64,000 nt of DNA from Anthoceros angustus. Taxonomy: Eukaryota; Streptophyta; Anthocerotopsida; Anthocerotales; Anthocerotaceae. Under the pieces are notes generated by a model. The model did not search any database. It had not been told where the DNA came from and was given only the letters and a program-made list of their open reading frames with translations. Shown here piece after piece: positions 24,901-36,611 of the stretch. The position numbers and the translations under genes were made by a program. Every line of letters starts with the position of its first letter. The stretch's first letter is position 1. The DNA lies in assembly GCA_010909165.1 (NCBI GenBank), contig MU008167.1:310001-374000 (forward strand), in the 5' to 3' direction.

Positions 24901-26224
24901 AGGCTTACAAGATAACACCATGGCTCTAAAATGTGCGCTTGAGGTATTTGAAGATAGCTCATGCCCTTATCATTAATTGGCCTATTGCTTTCTAGTTTGT
25001 TATATCATAAACAAACACTAGCTTGAGAAAGCACAGAGCTTATAGTACCCTATTAGCTTCATGAGAGCAAATTCATCCATGACCAGCCAAATAATTGCGT
25101 CTCACTCACAATTCCAATCCTGGTTCTTTCCATGGGCTGGAAACCCCTAGGCCAGATTTGGTGGAATGTAGGGTTCCTCACGGCTTCGATTTGTTGGAAT
25201 GATTTTTGGCTGCCCTAGGGGGTGGTGATCTTCTTACCGATCTCGGTCACGGTACACATTGGGCACGCGAAATTGCATGTCGTGCCGCACTGATACATAT
25301 TGGACAAATGGTTTGCCAAACATGCGCAGTGGAACCTCTTAACGTGTTGGGTTGCCAACAGATACACTGTCGCAAGCTATGTAAATCCTTGGGATATTTC
25401 CAGATCAGGCCCGGCCATGCGCTAACGATTTCAAGGCGATTATCACTTCGGACCGTGCTAGACGACAATTAGATCGGGGTACATGAACGCTAAAAGGCCT
25501 GTTGGGTTTTGACCTCATATTTGCCGATCAAGCGTTTTTATGCCATAACTCAATAACGAAAAATCTTGTCAACGGCGACCTTCATAATTATCACTAGCAC
25601 GGAGGCCCATCCTGTGTGCAGTGCAAACTTTATGTATTCAAATGTATGGATAGAGAACACAAGACAATTCATCTTCAATTCATAGATGGTAATAGAAAAA
25701 AGTAAATAATTTATAGTTAAATTGAATTAAAATAGAGTTAAGATTGAGGTTACTTTTAAGGCTAAGAATAATGGTCCGGCCCGGTTTAAGAGTTCATCTT
25801 CAATTCACAAATTGGTAATAAGAAAAGTGCGCATGGGACCTTGCTGTTTCTTTCTTTAAGTTTGCTCTACCATCACTTTAGTAGTTTAGTGATACGGAGA
25901 CTTAAAGATGCTCCTGGGTCCTTAGTCTTAGCCTTAGAATTAATATTAACCTGAATCTTAAGGTGATACCCTTGGGGTTTCTCCCTTAGGGTCTCTCTAT
26001 AATGCCCTTTGGTCGATGTGCTCACATCTTTCGACTCCTTAAAAAAATACACTACAGTTTTAAAACATAACTTTCACTTCAACTATACTCCTTGTTGACC
26101 TCTTTAACCCAACTTTAACTCTTTTAGTACTGTAAGGATCTGGACTACTTACTCAAATATGTGGATCTTTGATTGCAGCCCTTTTTGAGGACACCTGATG
26201 TTTACATTGGGCGGAACCGCGAAA
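21989..26224. other. Extra ~4.2 kb in duplication copy 1
   Basis: Copy 2 passes from the light-chain 5' flank to the Y14 3' flank in under 100 bases, while copy 1 has about 4.2 kb here. I see no transposase, reverse transcriptase or long intact frame. An A-run lies at 22,348, a duplicated ~60-base stretch (GTTTGGATCGAATACTA) at about 22,465 and 22,540, a G-rich stretch at 23,270-23,350 and a degenerate GC-rich repeat at 23,757-24,050. It may be a non-autonomous insertion or a nest of them, or sequence lost from copy 2. Confidence 0.55.
23757..24060. repeat. Degenerate short tandem repeat, AATTGGGGC type
   Basis: Units resembling 'AATTGGGGCGCCC' plus CCTTTTT spacers recur roughly every 25-35 bases on the plus strand. 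Long open frames on both strands here are by-products of the repeat. Confidence 0.5.
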
Positions 26225-26929
26225 ACTACCTAAGCAGAACGGAACTGTGTGTGCTGTGTTTTATTTTTTCTCCAATGACCTCTATGTGCCCTTGGATTTG
26301 AAAAAAAGGGGAAACCTAAAACGGACTTCAGACTTGGAGTCGTCGAACGACCATAGGCTACAAGACACGGCGCTCATGCGACCAGCACTGCACGACACAT
26401 GCAAAATAATGACCACAACCCCAAATCCGACCATCCTTCATCAACATGGCCTTGTCAATCTACAGAAGCCGATGGCTCTTGTAGGTGTGAGGACTGCGAC
26501 TTCCCTCTGTGCCGAAGACAAAGTGGACTGGTGGGAATCGCATCTCAAGGAAGCACGAGCACGAGCACGGGCACACCATACTCAAGCAATGTCAAGAAGA
26601 AAAATTCCTGTTTGGTGTATCGCAGTGCAGCACGCAAGGCCTTACCATCCGCAGCTATCTCTGGAAAACGTCCCCTCCACGAGCCTACACAATGTGGTTC
26701 CTGCAGTAAATCTCTTTGTTAGCGGGCAGTGCACAAACGAAGTGAACTTAAATCATGCAAGGTTTCGCGAATGGCTCACACTCAATAACGCCTCCTAAGG
26801 GGACTTCGTGACCTGTGACCACCCTGCCTTGGAGACCTGCAAATAGCTTCCAGCGTGAGTTCAGTCTACCCACAGCATGAAACCCACCACAAGGAACATG
26901 CACGCAGCTTCCAGCGTGTACATCAAGAG
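26225..26929. other. Y14 copy 1 3' flank, conserved in copy 2
   Basis: This stretch matches about 35,880-36,611 base for base over most of its length. A 183-codon plus-strand frame at 26,247-26,798 is not preserved in copy 2, so it is probably not a gene. It may include the Y14 3' UTR. Confidence 0.55.
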
Positions 26930-27777
26930 TTACCTTCTCCTAACATTGCGGCGATTTACAGGTCCCTGACTGAACGCCCAGTTAACAGAGATGGTTTGCG
27001 AGAGTAGGTCTTGTCCGTTCAAGCTGTCGATTGCAGCCTGTGCTTCTTTCTTTGTCTCATACTCGATAAGGGCATATCCCTACCACCCAGACCCACAAAA
27101 CACGTCAAGAAACCTCCAAAATCACCTTGAGAGCTCAAAACCAGCTCCCGAACAATGCATACAACAGTCTGCATACTCACCTTCACAAACCCAGTTCTCC
27201 GGTCCAGGTTCAGATGCAGGTTCTTAATCTCCCCGTATTCAGCAAACAGCTCATGCAGGTCATCCTCCTGAGCCTCCTCATGGACTCCAGTCACCAGAAT
27301 TATCCAGCCCTCAACCGCTGCATTTGAAAAGTTAAAAAAAAAACATCAGAGCATCTCATTCCCAACTCCTCTAGCCAGCCAAACAGCCTGCCACAACGGA
27401 CCACCAAAGCACCGTAACAACATAAAACACTCACAAAAAGCCTCCCTTTGCGTCAAGAAACAACTCGGTGCTGCAAGCCAAGAAAAAGACAACAGGGACA
27501 TACACTTCAGCGGCCCAGGACCCCCTGCAGAGTCCAGGGATTCGAACTCCCTGGGAGCATATCGGTTAGAGCGATCAATGTCTTCACGAAAACCACGGCC
27601 TTTGGTCTTCCTGTTAGAGTGCTGCGAGGCTCCTGCCCCAAAATCTCCTCCTCCTGTAATGGTCGACCTCAACTTAGGCGCCGGGGCCGCATACGCGTCC
27701 TCCATAGGTATGTCTTCGTCCATCATATCCTCGAACTCGGGCTCGAAATCCACAGCATCAACCTCCGCGTTGGCCAT
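26930..27777 (-). CDS. Y14: Exon junction complex core protein Y14 (RBM8A), copy 1
   Basis: Y14 forms a heterodimer with MAGO in the exon junction complex placed on spliced mRNA, acting in mRNA export, localisation and decay. Exons 27777-27504, 27317-27181 and 27079-26930 join in frame to 186 residues, near the usual plant size. The N-terminus is acidic ([15 protein letters not shown]), followed by the conserved KTKGRGF segment. One RRM begins about residue 92 with RNP2 (IILVTG) and the [10 protein letters not shown] stretch; RNP1 is GYALIEYE, and it ends with [11 protein letters not shown] and a basic NRRNVRRR tail. The first donor was placed at GTATGT so that the junction gives GPLKSVEGW, matching the family. 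No lesion is visible. A second intact copy lies at 36,612-37,460. Confidence 0.95.
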
Positions 27778-27959
27778 CGCGATCGTCTGAACGTCTCGCG
27801 CGTCTCAAACGTATCAATCCTCTGCGTCCTTGGCGGCAGGAGAGCTGCTCAACGTGCCAAGCTCTACTGCCGCGAAAACCCTAAGAATCGAGAACGTCGG
27901 CTCCATATGGAAAAACCTCTCTTTGCTAGAAGGAAAGAGAGATTGGTGAAGAAGAGAAG

Positions 27960-28290
27960 AGGAACCAGAAATTTTTTATTAAGGGGTGAAGAAGAAAGAA
28001 AATATTTTAGTCCACATGGACGCCATTTTTCTGTATGGGAATTGGTACTTAATAACTTGTACCATGGTGTGCCTAAGCTACTTGCACCAAGGGCATTCAC
28101 TCCCTTCAAGCACCCCACTAAGTATCGATCGAAGTGCAAAATGCTTAATGCTTAATAACAACGTTCTTATAAATGTGTGTCCATTTGGTTTAAGCCATTT
28201 GGACACACATATATCGCTTCTCATATATCTCATCCATATATCTCTGCTCTTTCCTTTTCCATGCAAGTGTGTACCTACCTACATATGAAC
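27960..28290. repeat. Dispersed noncoding repeat, copy A
   Basis: TTTTTTATTAAGGGGTGA (27,970-27,988) and TTTCCTTTTCCATG with a TGTGTACCTACC tail (28,250-28,280) both recur, in the same order but closer together, at 62,190-62,270 upstream of SAC9. Confidence 0.5.
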
Positions 28291-29540
28291 AGCTTTATTA
28301 ACCCCTAAACGTCCAAGGGTCTGGATCGAAAGTTTGGACCTACTTCTTTAACTGTAATTAATTCATAGGAGTTCTGAATTTTATTATTGATCACTTGCTT
28401 TGGTCCACCAAGGAAAGTGCATCTACCCATGCCCAGGTTTCCGAAATTAGCGACCTTGCAGCAGCAATAAACAACAGCCTAGTTGCCTGCCAAAATCCTA
28501 AGAGTTCTCACTCCAAATCCTAATCAATCTGCCTGAAATCCTCCATTCGCTGTGGCATTAACTCCACAACGGCCCCGCACAATTCCACAGTTGGCTCCTC
28601 TAAGCCACACACTCTACATCATGAAATCTTAAACTTGGGGGAGGAAAGACCCATGCTCTTTCCATGGTCCGTACAAGAAAGATAAGAGGAGCAGAAGAAG
28701 ACATGACAAATTGCCATAGGCCACACTTCTAAGATGTCACTATCTATAGCAAATAGAAAAGAAAAAAACACAACAAATTCTACAATACCTAAGCTAGAAG
28801 GCAAGGGGAATTCATCCAAGCACTAGGGATATTAAGGGCGCCCCCCTCCAAGAAGAAATTCACTCCCAAAACCCAGCCAAGGCACACCAAGACCCAAGAA
28901 ATTGGTGGCACAGGAAAATAGCACACCAAGAGGAGATGGCGGCATCAATCCTAAGATGGCACACACAAGCACAGGGCGCATACTTAGGCAATGGGATTTT
29001 GAAGTAGAGTGATCCCGAATTTGGAGACTTTATATAGACATTTCAAAGTATACATAGAAGTCCCACACTGGGATCTAGATATGGAGTAACCCCATAGGAC
29101 ACTAACAATTGGGGGCCACTTACACAGCGAAGACGAGGGCATGATGTTTTATAACAAATAGCCCCATAAGGCCATGAAGTTAGGGATGGGTGGCACCCCA
29201 CTCAAACACTAAATCGTGGTAGGGGTGGATGGCACCTCATCCAAGCACTGATCCATCTGAAGAATGCTCAGCTATGGTATATCATTATGTGAAGCTATGT
29301 TGTGGAAAAGGTAAGTTTCAAGTAATAATTAAGATAAGCAGCGCCAGCATAGATGGCATCCGCCGTTGAATTGGGAGCTACAGCTTTGGACTTTTGTTGG
29401 TTTCTTAGCCAAACTCGTGACAAAATTCAATATTTGTAAGGATTGTTTTCACTGTAGGGGAATTCAATATTTGTAGTGCTAAGATATTTTCTAATATTGA
29501 ATCTTGTCAGTCTCTTAAGCAAACTCATGACAACATTGAA

Positions 29541-29662
29541 TACTTGTAGTGCCATTTTTTATATCAAACAGCAGAAAGAGTGCAAATGGTTTGCCAAGTA
29601 TTCTTGTAGTGCCATTTTTGGTATCAAAGAGCAGAAAGAGTGCAAATGGTTTGCCAAGTATT
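29541..29662. repeat. 60-bp tandem repeat x2
   Basis: A unit beginning near CTTGTAGTGCCATTTTT at 29,543 recurs at 29,603 with three or four substitutions. Both copies include GCAGAAAGAGTGCAAATGG. Confidence 0.85.
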
Positions 29663-30088
29663 TTGGGGGGCATGCTGAAAAAACTGGATTCCTCATCGAC
29701 CCGTCGGAAAGCCTCTTGAGTGTTCCTGCATTCATCAGTTCTAGTTGAGTCAGTGAGATTCAATCCTACCATCAATCCGTTGCTTATCATAATTTAAATA
29801 AAAATTACAAGAGAAAAAGAAAATATCCTATTTCATATGAACTAATAACATAATCTCTTATCAATTCCGTTATAAAAGGCTGTCACCCATTTCTTCAGTG
29901 AACTTCGATCTGATCCATAGATTTCGCCAATGCAAAAGGCCAACTATGCCCTGAACACGGGGTCCTTTAGCGTCCTTTAGGTGCTTGGCAGGACACTCTC
30001 AATTGTGTGCTAGCCAAACTTCATTTACAACTAACTTCCCTCATATATACATGACCCTCCTTTCCTTTCAATCTTCATAGAATATATA

Positions 30089-33000
30089 TCAGTTCCGATG
30101 CGCCAAGTCCTTCCTTCTGGAACAAAGTTGTTCAAGTAATGCATATATACTTTTACTTTCGGGATGCCTCGCATCTCCAACGAAGAAACGATGGACCAGT
30201 CCGTCTAGGTCTGTCCACCAGCTCTGCCCTGGCTGCTTCCATGCGCCAATTCCTTTTCTCCTTGCCTGCATCTCCTGCGCCTGCTCCCACATCTGGGCGC
30301 CGGTGTATATGTTCGACATCAACACATATGCCGAGGCATCCTTGTGGTCTAGCTTCACTGCTTCATCGAAAGCATGGTGTCCAACCTCAACGCTGTTCCA
30401 CTTTTGACAAGCACCTAATAGAGCATGCCAAACTGCAGCACTGGGCAGCACAGGGATGGTCTTGATGAAAGCTAGTGCCTCGTCCACGTGGCCCGCACGA
30501 CCCAGGAGATCCACCATGCAGGTGTAGTGCTCCACACTGGGCCTGATGCCATGTTCTCTGCTCATGGCCTGAAAGTACTCTCGCCCCTTGCTTACAAGAC
30601 CCACATGATTGCATACTGTTAATACACTGAGGAATGTCATGGCAGTTGGCTGTATGCCATCCCCTCTCATTCTCTCCAACAAGTCGAAGACCACTTCACT
30701 GTCTCCTTGACGGGTGTAGCCTGCAATCAGGGCATTGCAGGCAACATCATCTCTTCAGGCAATGCCTCAAACACCTGTTGTGCATCAACCATGCTACCAG
30801 ACTTTCCATACATGTTTATCAAACTGCCAGCTACAAGCACATCAGTGTGAAGCCCCTGTTCTTCAATCTGTGCATGTAACCGTCTGCCCACATGTAGGGC
30901 TGCGACATTTGCACATGCCTGCAGGAGGCACACAAATGTCAAAGAATTGGGTGCCACAATGCCCTCATTTAGCATAGCATTGTAAAGACGAAGAGCCTCC
31001 TGCCCCATCCCCTGCTGGGAATACCCTGCAATCATGGCATTCCACATCCCTACATCTTTGTGCGGAAGCCCATCAAAAACGCCCCGAGCATCCTCTGGGG
31101 TGCCGCACTTTGCATACATGGTTACCAAACTGCTGGCTAAAAACACATTAGCTTCAAGTCCTTGTTCTGTAATTTGTGCATGAAGCTGCTTCCCCTTCTC
31201 CAATCCCAGGGTGCCCAAACTTGTACATGCCTGCAGGAGGCAAACATAGATCACAGAATTAGGTGCAACGATGCCTTCTTCTTGCATAGCTTCATACAGG
31301 CGAAGGGCTTCCTGGCCCCTGCCCTGCTGGGAATATCCCGCAATCATGGCACTCCAGGTCACCACATTTTTTCGCCAAGTCCGTCAAACACGCTCTGAGC
31401 ATCTTCTAGGCTGCCACACTTTGCATACATGTTTACCAAACTGCTGGCTATAAACACATCAGTGTCAAGTCCTTGTTCTCTAATTTGCACATGAATCTGC
31501 CTTCCCATCTCCAAAGCCGGAGCGCCCACACTTGCATGCCCGCAGGAGGCACAGAAATGTCACAGAATCAGATGCTGTGATGCCTTCTTGTTGCATAGAA
31601 CAGTGAAGACTAAGGGCTTGCTGACCCAAACCCTGCTGGGCATATCCTGCTATCAGGGTGGCCCACGTCCCCACACTTTTCTGACCAAGTCCGTCAAATA
31701 TGGCTTGAGCGTCCTCTAGGCTGCCACATTTTGCATACATGTGCACCAAGGTGTTGGCTAAACACATATCCGCCAGAAGCCCTCCATTTTTTATCTGTGA
31801 ATGAAGCTGCTTCCCTTCTCCAAAGCTGGTGTCCCCACACTTGCACACGCCTGCAGGAGGCATAGAAACGTGACAGAATCAGGTGCAGCAATGCCATCTT
31901 CCTGCATGGCACTGTGAAGGTTAATGGCCTTCTGACCCATTCCCTGCTGCGAGTATCCTGCTATCATGGCATTCCAGGTTACTACATTTTTTTGACCAAG
32001 TCCGTTGAACACTATCTGAGCATCTTCCAAGCTGCCACACTTCAAGTACATGTTTACCAAACTGTTAGCTACAAACACATCAGCTTGGAACCCTCCATCT
32101 CCAATCTGTGCATGAAGCAGCTTCCCCGTCTCCAAAGCTGGGGTGCCCACGTTCGCACATGCCTGCAGTAGGCCTACAAATGTCACAGCATCAGGTGCCA
32201 CAATACCTTCTTCTTGCATAGCCCTGTAAAGAACAAGGGCTTCCTGTCCCATGCCCTGCTGGGAATATCCACCTATCATGGCATTCCACACCACCACATT
32301 TTTTTGACCAACTCCATCAAATATGTCCCGAGCATCCTCCAAGCTGCCACACTTTGCATACATGTATATCAGACTGCTGGCCAGACGCGCACCGACCTGG
32401 AGCCCCCGTTCTCTAATCTGCGAATGAAGCTGCTTCCCCTTGCCCAAAGCCGGGGTGCCCACACTTGCACAGGCCTGCAGAAGGCACAGAAAAGTCACAG
32501 AATCAGGTAACACAGTGCCTTCTTGTTGCATAGCATTGTGAAGATCAAGGGCCTCCTGACCCATGCCTTGCTGGGAGTATCCAGCTATCACGGTATTCCA
32601 TGTGACAACGTTTTTGTGGCCAAGTCCATCAAACACACCTCGAGCATCCTCTAGTCTGCCACACTTCGTGTACATGTTCACCAAACTGCTGGCTACGAAC
32701 ACATCAGCTTGAAGTCTTTGTTCCCTAATTTTCTGATGAAGCTGCTTGCCGTTCTCCAAAGCTGCTGTGCCCAAACTTGCACATGCCTGCAAGAGGCACA
32801 CAAACGTCGCAGAATCAGGCGCAGCCATTCCTTCATCTTGCATAGCCCAGAATACACAAAGAGCTGCCTGGCCCATGCCTTGCTGGGAATACCCTGCTAT
32901 CAACGAGGTCCAGGTCACCACATCTTTTCGACCAAGTCCATCAAACACCCTCTGAGCATCCTCCAATTTGCCACACTTTGCGTACATGTCCACCAGGGAA

Positions 33001-33632
33001 TTACAGACGAACAAACTAGGCTCAAACCCGCTGGCCAACACATCAGCATGCACCTGCTGCCCACTACTCAAGTCTGCTGCCCTCGCACAGGCCTGAAGGG
33101 CTGCCACAAACACATGACCATCCGGCTTCACACCTGACCTTCGCATCTGCTGATACAGCTGTACGGCCTGCTCAGCTTGTCCGTGGTTAACATGCGCAGA
33201 GATCACGGAAGACCACATGAAGGCATCTGGTTTAGCAGCCACGGTGAACACATTCATCGTTTCAGCCAACCTAGCATGAGCAGCATACATTCGTATGATG
33301 TGGTTGCACAAGAACGTGTCCGACTCATACCCCTTCATCACTATGAGAGCATGGACACGGCGACCGACAACCAGATTCCTCTGAGTCTCACACTTTTTCA
33401 TAACTGCACGAAACATAGACTGAGCAATACCACAGTCTGTCTGCACCAGAACTCCCAGAGCCTCCACAGCTTCAACGAGCTGCCCCTGCTGACATAGCTG
33501 GCTCACAGTTTCATCCGTCACGCCCCATTGGTATCCTGCAGCCATGCATTTGAGGTCCGAGACCCCACCAAATTTCTTTTGTCGCCACAGGAGGCCCTGT
33601 CGCCCACTCTGTAGCTGAAGTGCAACACTCAT
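30089..33632 (-). CDS. PPR protein, PLS class with E/E+ tail, nearly intact copy
   Basis: A probable organelle RNA-binding or editing factor of roughly 1,180 residues. The main frame runs from an ATG at 33,632 to about 31,800. It continues in other frames at 31,863-31,480, around 31,500-31,370, at 31,365-30,727 and at 30,694-30,089, so four small shifts separate five frames. After two N-terminal repeats come seven near-identical P-L-S triplets of about 104 residues (GYSQQGMGQEAL in P, SSLVNMYAKCGSLEDA in S). Then come the E part (SVEHYTCMVDLLGRAGHVDE; WHALLGACQ) and E+ (SWWTDLDGLVH, HPESKSIY). No DYW domain follows. At least two shifts fall in homopolymers, where copy 1 has the base this copy lacks (for example a T run at about 31,815), so read error is likely. 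A 231-base stretch at 33,564-33,794 near the 5' end is absent from copy 1. Confidence 0.85.
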
Positions 33633-33794
33633 GATTTCCACATTCACGGCCTGAAGCTCTGAACCCAAAAAAACCCAGCTCCGGAGCGCCAGCTGGGCTG
33701 GTTACGCCCATCACACTGTCCATGTTCACGTCCGCTAACGGAGAATAACACCCATGCACAATCTGCACAACATGGTCCGGAGCAGGCATCTCTC

Positions 33795-34512
33795 ACCGGG
33801 CTCCCAAGCTTGCTCTTCTTCCATTGTCCAAGCACCAAGTTGACTATATCATTAGGTGAAACGACAGGGTAAACTTAATGCAAGAAGGTTTGCAGAAAAG
33901 ACCTTGCACCTTATTTGGCGAGCTTTCTTCCCACGTAGATTTGTACGAAGAGATGCGTGGGGATGGGGAGATTTTTATTTCACTCCATCCTCCTCAAGAA
34001 CGCGGTCCTCACTCACTCACTCACTCAGTCGGTATCAAAACTGCACGATTTTTTTTTTTCACTCCATCCTCCCCAAGAAAACTGTCCTCACTCACTCTGT
34101 CGGCATGAAAACTGCACGGTATTGTGAGCTTCATCAGCTTTATGAGAACGGCAAAACTGGATGAGCTCGTGAGCCATCGGGAGAATCGAACAGCAGTTAC
34201 GGGACAATTGAAGTCCTTTGTACCAAAACACACGGTTCCTAAAACAATAATCCTCCCGGACTACATAAGAATCCTGACCTCTACAGTCTATCTCGGACGC
34301 CAGACGCACAGTCCCTTACGACGCAACAGCAGGTTACTCTTCCTTCCCTCCATCTGATCCAATCTCAGCGAGATATCAGTAGGTACTCCGCCTTTGCCAG
34401 CAGCAGCCTCAGACAAGCAGCAACAACACGTTACTGCCTCTTTGTCCAAAACAGGGATGAGGCAGGCCAGTAGGACATCAGCTGTCGAAACGACTCAACG
34501 TGACAAAAACGC
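33795..34512. other. Spacer between PPR copy 2 and broken light chain
   Basis: It matches 20,040-20,663 of copy 1. A local duplication of CACTCCATCCTCC..CTCACTCACTC lies at 33,980-34,100, expanded relative to copy 1. Confidence 0.6.
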
Positions 34513-35832
34513 TTAGGCAGGGACTGCTGGGGCGGCTTGTGGATTTGCTGGACTGCTTTGAGGGTTCGCCGGGGCCCCATTCGCAGCTGGAGCTGCTGGT
34601 GGTGGAGGCTTCATATGGTTTGGCTGGGAGTGCTTCAACTTCATCAAGATCATACGCATCCCGGTTATATCAGTGGATTTCACTGATTTCGGTCCCTGAT
34701 TGATCACAAATGACGGTTTCTTCTTATCCTTATCCTTGTCCTTGGCCCGGTGATTTTCCTTCCCACGTTGCCACCTCGGTTGGTATAAGCTCTGCGACAG
34801 CCTTCCAGTAGTTCTTGTGACCGTTGGCATGAAAATTCTCCTGATTTGCAAGACCTGCGAAGCAAAACCAACTCAAATGAGATCACGGATATGTCATGTG
34901 GAACTCTGGATGTTGACAACATGTCTGTACTGGTTTGCAAGTTTTCAGAGTGTGACTGTGATGGTCAACATAAAAAAGCATCGGTCAGGCACCGTTTTTC
35001 CCACTTCCAAACACACCTTTTCCCTCTCGCGATTGCTCTTAGCAACGGCTTCATTATTTGCCTTCCGTTTGGCGTAGAACTAATCCTTGAAGGCAGCTGC
35101 GTCCTGCTCAATACTGGCAAGCGCTTCCTTTTCTTTCATCTCCTTCTCCTCAAGTCGCAGGGTATGTATTTTGCCTGCACACATGAAGCACGCTCCCGGC
35201 ACAGCCTCCCGACTGCCTAAGCTAACACACCAAGAGTCCCCGCAAGCCTCTTTGAACCTCGATCAGACGCTTATCAATCCGGAACCCAGAGCCACAGCTA
35301 CACTTGAAGCAAAACTGTGATGACACCTGAAACAACTTCCTTCCACTTACAGCTTCCACTCCCGCAGCACAAAACCTCCCGCAGACTGCATCTGCTCCGG
35401 AAGAGAGAAAACAGCTCGGTTGTTGACGGGCTTGGTGTCCTCCTCCGCGAAGGTGTAGAGGCCGATGCCTCCCTTGTACGCCTGGAAGATCTTTCCATTA
35501 AAATGCTCGTCAGTGGAGAAGTCGGCCCCTTCGTTGAAGTCGGACAGAGACTCCGGGAGAAATCAGTGTAGGAAGGCTGCTGAGCGTCCTCGTGGTCGAA
35601 GGCGGTGTGGGTGTGCTCAGAATAGTGATGGCCGAACCCGTTGGTGCCAGTAAAGGGCGACTCCGGGCCATCGGGGTCCGAGCCATCAATGGGTCCGAGG
35701 ATGGTCCGAGGTCTCCGGAAACCCATCTGGAGTGCCCCTGAGGGATTCAAGGCGCCAAATGATGGCCGCGGATGGTATCCCAACTCGAAGGGCTGCGGGC
35801 CCGGGCTCACATCGTTCGTCGTAGGTCGCCCT
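34513..35832 (-). pseudogene. Clathrin light chain, broken copy
   Basis: This paralogue of 20,664-21,988 has the same three-exon layout but has decayed. The start codon is changed from ATG to AGG at 35,832-35,830. An extra base follows within the first dozen codons, and further shifts split the first exon so that the light-chain reading appears in different frames (FTGTNGFG in one, FNEGADFSTDEH in another). The third exon also has a shift before KKPSFVINQGPK. Substitutions are spread through the copy, so it is genuinely diverged. The Pro/Ala-rich C-terminal tail is still readable at 34,513-34,620. Confidence 0.88.
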
Positions 35833-36611
35833 ACCTGCACAGACCTGGGGTTTACCTGAGCCTGCTCACACCACCTACGCAGAACGAAACTGTGTGTGGT
35901 GCGCTTTGTTTCTTCTCCTATGGTCTCTAAGTGCCCTGGGATTTGAAAAAAAGGGCAAACCTAAGACGGACTTCAGACTTGGAGTCGTCGAACGGCCATA
36001 GGCTACACGACACGGAGCTCATGCGACCTGCACTGCACGACACATGCAAAATAATGACCACATCCCCAAATCCTACCATTACTCCTAAGAAAGCGTGTGG
36101 TCGATAGCCTTCCATCCTTCATCAACATGGCCTTGTCAATCTACAGAAGCTGATGGCTCTTCTATCTGTGAGGACCACGACTTCCCTCTGTGCCGAAGAC
36201 AAAGTGGACTGGTGGGAATCGCATCTCAAGGAAGCACGAGCACCAGCACGGGCACACCATACTCAAGCAATGTCAAGAAGAAAAATTCCTGTTTAGTGTA
36301 TCGCAGTGCAGTACGCAAGGTCTTACCATCGGCAGCTATCTCTGGAAAACGTCCCCTCCACGAGCCTACACAATTTGGTTTCTGCAGTAAAGCTCTTTGT
36401 TAGCGTGCAGTGCACAAACGAAGTGAGCTTAAATAATGCAAGGTTTCGCGAATGGCTCACACTTAATAACGCCTCCTGAGGGGACTTCGTGACCTGTGAC
36501 CACCCTGCCTTGGAGACCTGCAAATAGCTTGCAGCGTGAGTTCAGTCTACCCACAGCACGAAACCCACCACAAGGAACATGCACGCGGCTTCCGGCGTGT
36601 ACATTCAAGAG
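35833..36611. other. Spacer between broken light chain and Y14 copy 2
   Basis: It corresponds to the light-chain 5' flank joined directly to the Y14 3' flank. In copy 1 these two parts are separated by about 4.2 kb. No gene seen. Confidence 0.6.

Larger units (their letters stand above)
16755..27800. repeat. Segmental duplication copy 1 (PPR-CLC-Y14)
   Basis: This block matches 30,005-37,490 in the same order and orientation. Homology begins just past the PPR 3' end (about 16,755 and 30,005) and ends near the Y14 start codons (27,777 and 37,460). Copy 1 is longer because of a stretch at about 22,040-26,220 that copy 2 lacks. Confidence 0.9.
27778..30004. other. Spacer between duplication copies
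   Basis: About 2.2 kb of mostly AT-rich sequence separates the two duplicated blocks. It holds a stretch resembling 62,150-62,290 near 27,970-28,290 and a 60-bp tandem repeat at 29,541-29,662. No gene is recognised. Confidence 0.5.

Noticed and set aside
26247-26798. 183-codon plus-strand ORF
   Set aside because: The homologous stretch in duplication copy 2 (about 35,890-36,480) does not keep the frame, and no motif is visible; it is the flank of Y14.
33564-33794. Intron lost from PPR copy 1 by retroposition
   Set aside because: The 3' border lacks AG and copy 1 does not show a precise removal; treated as an indel.
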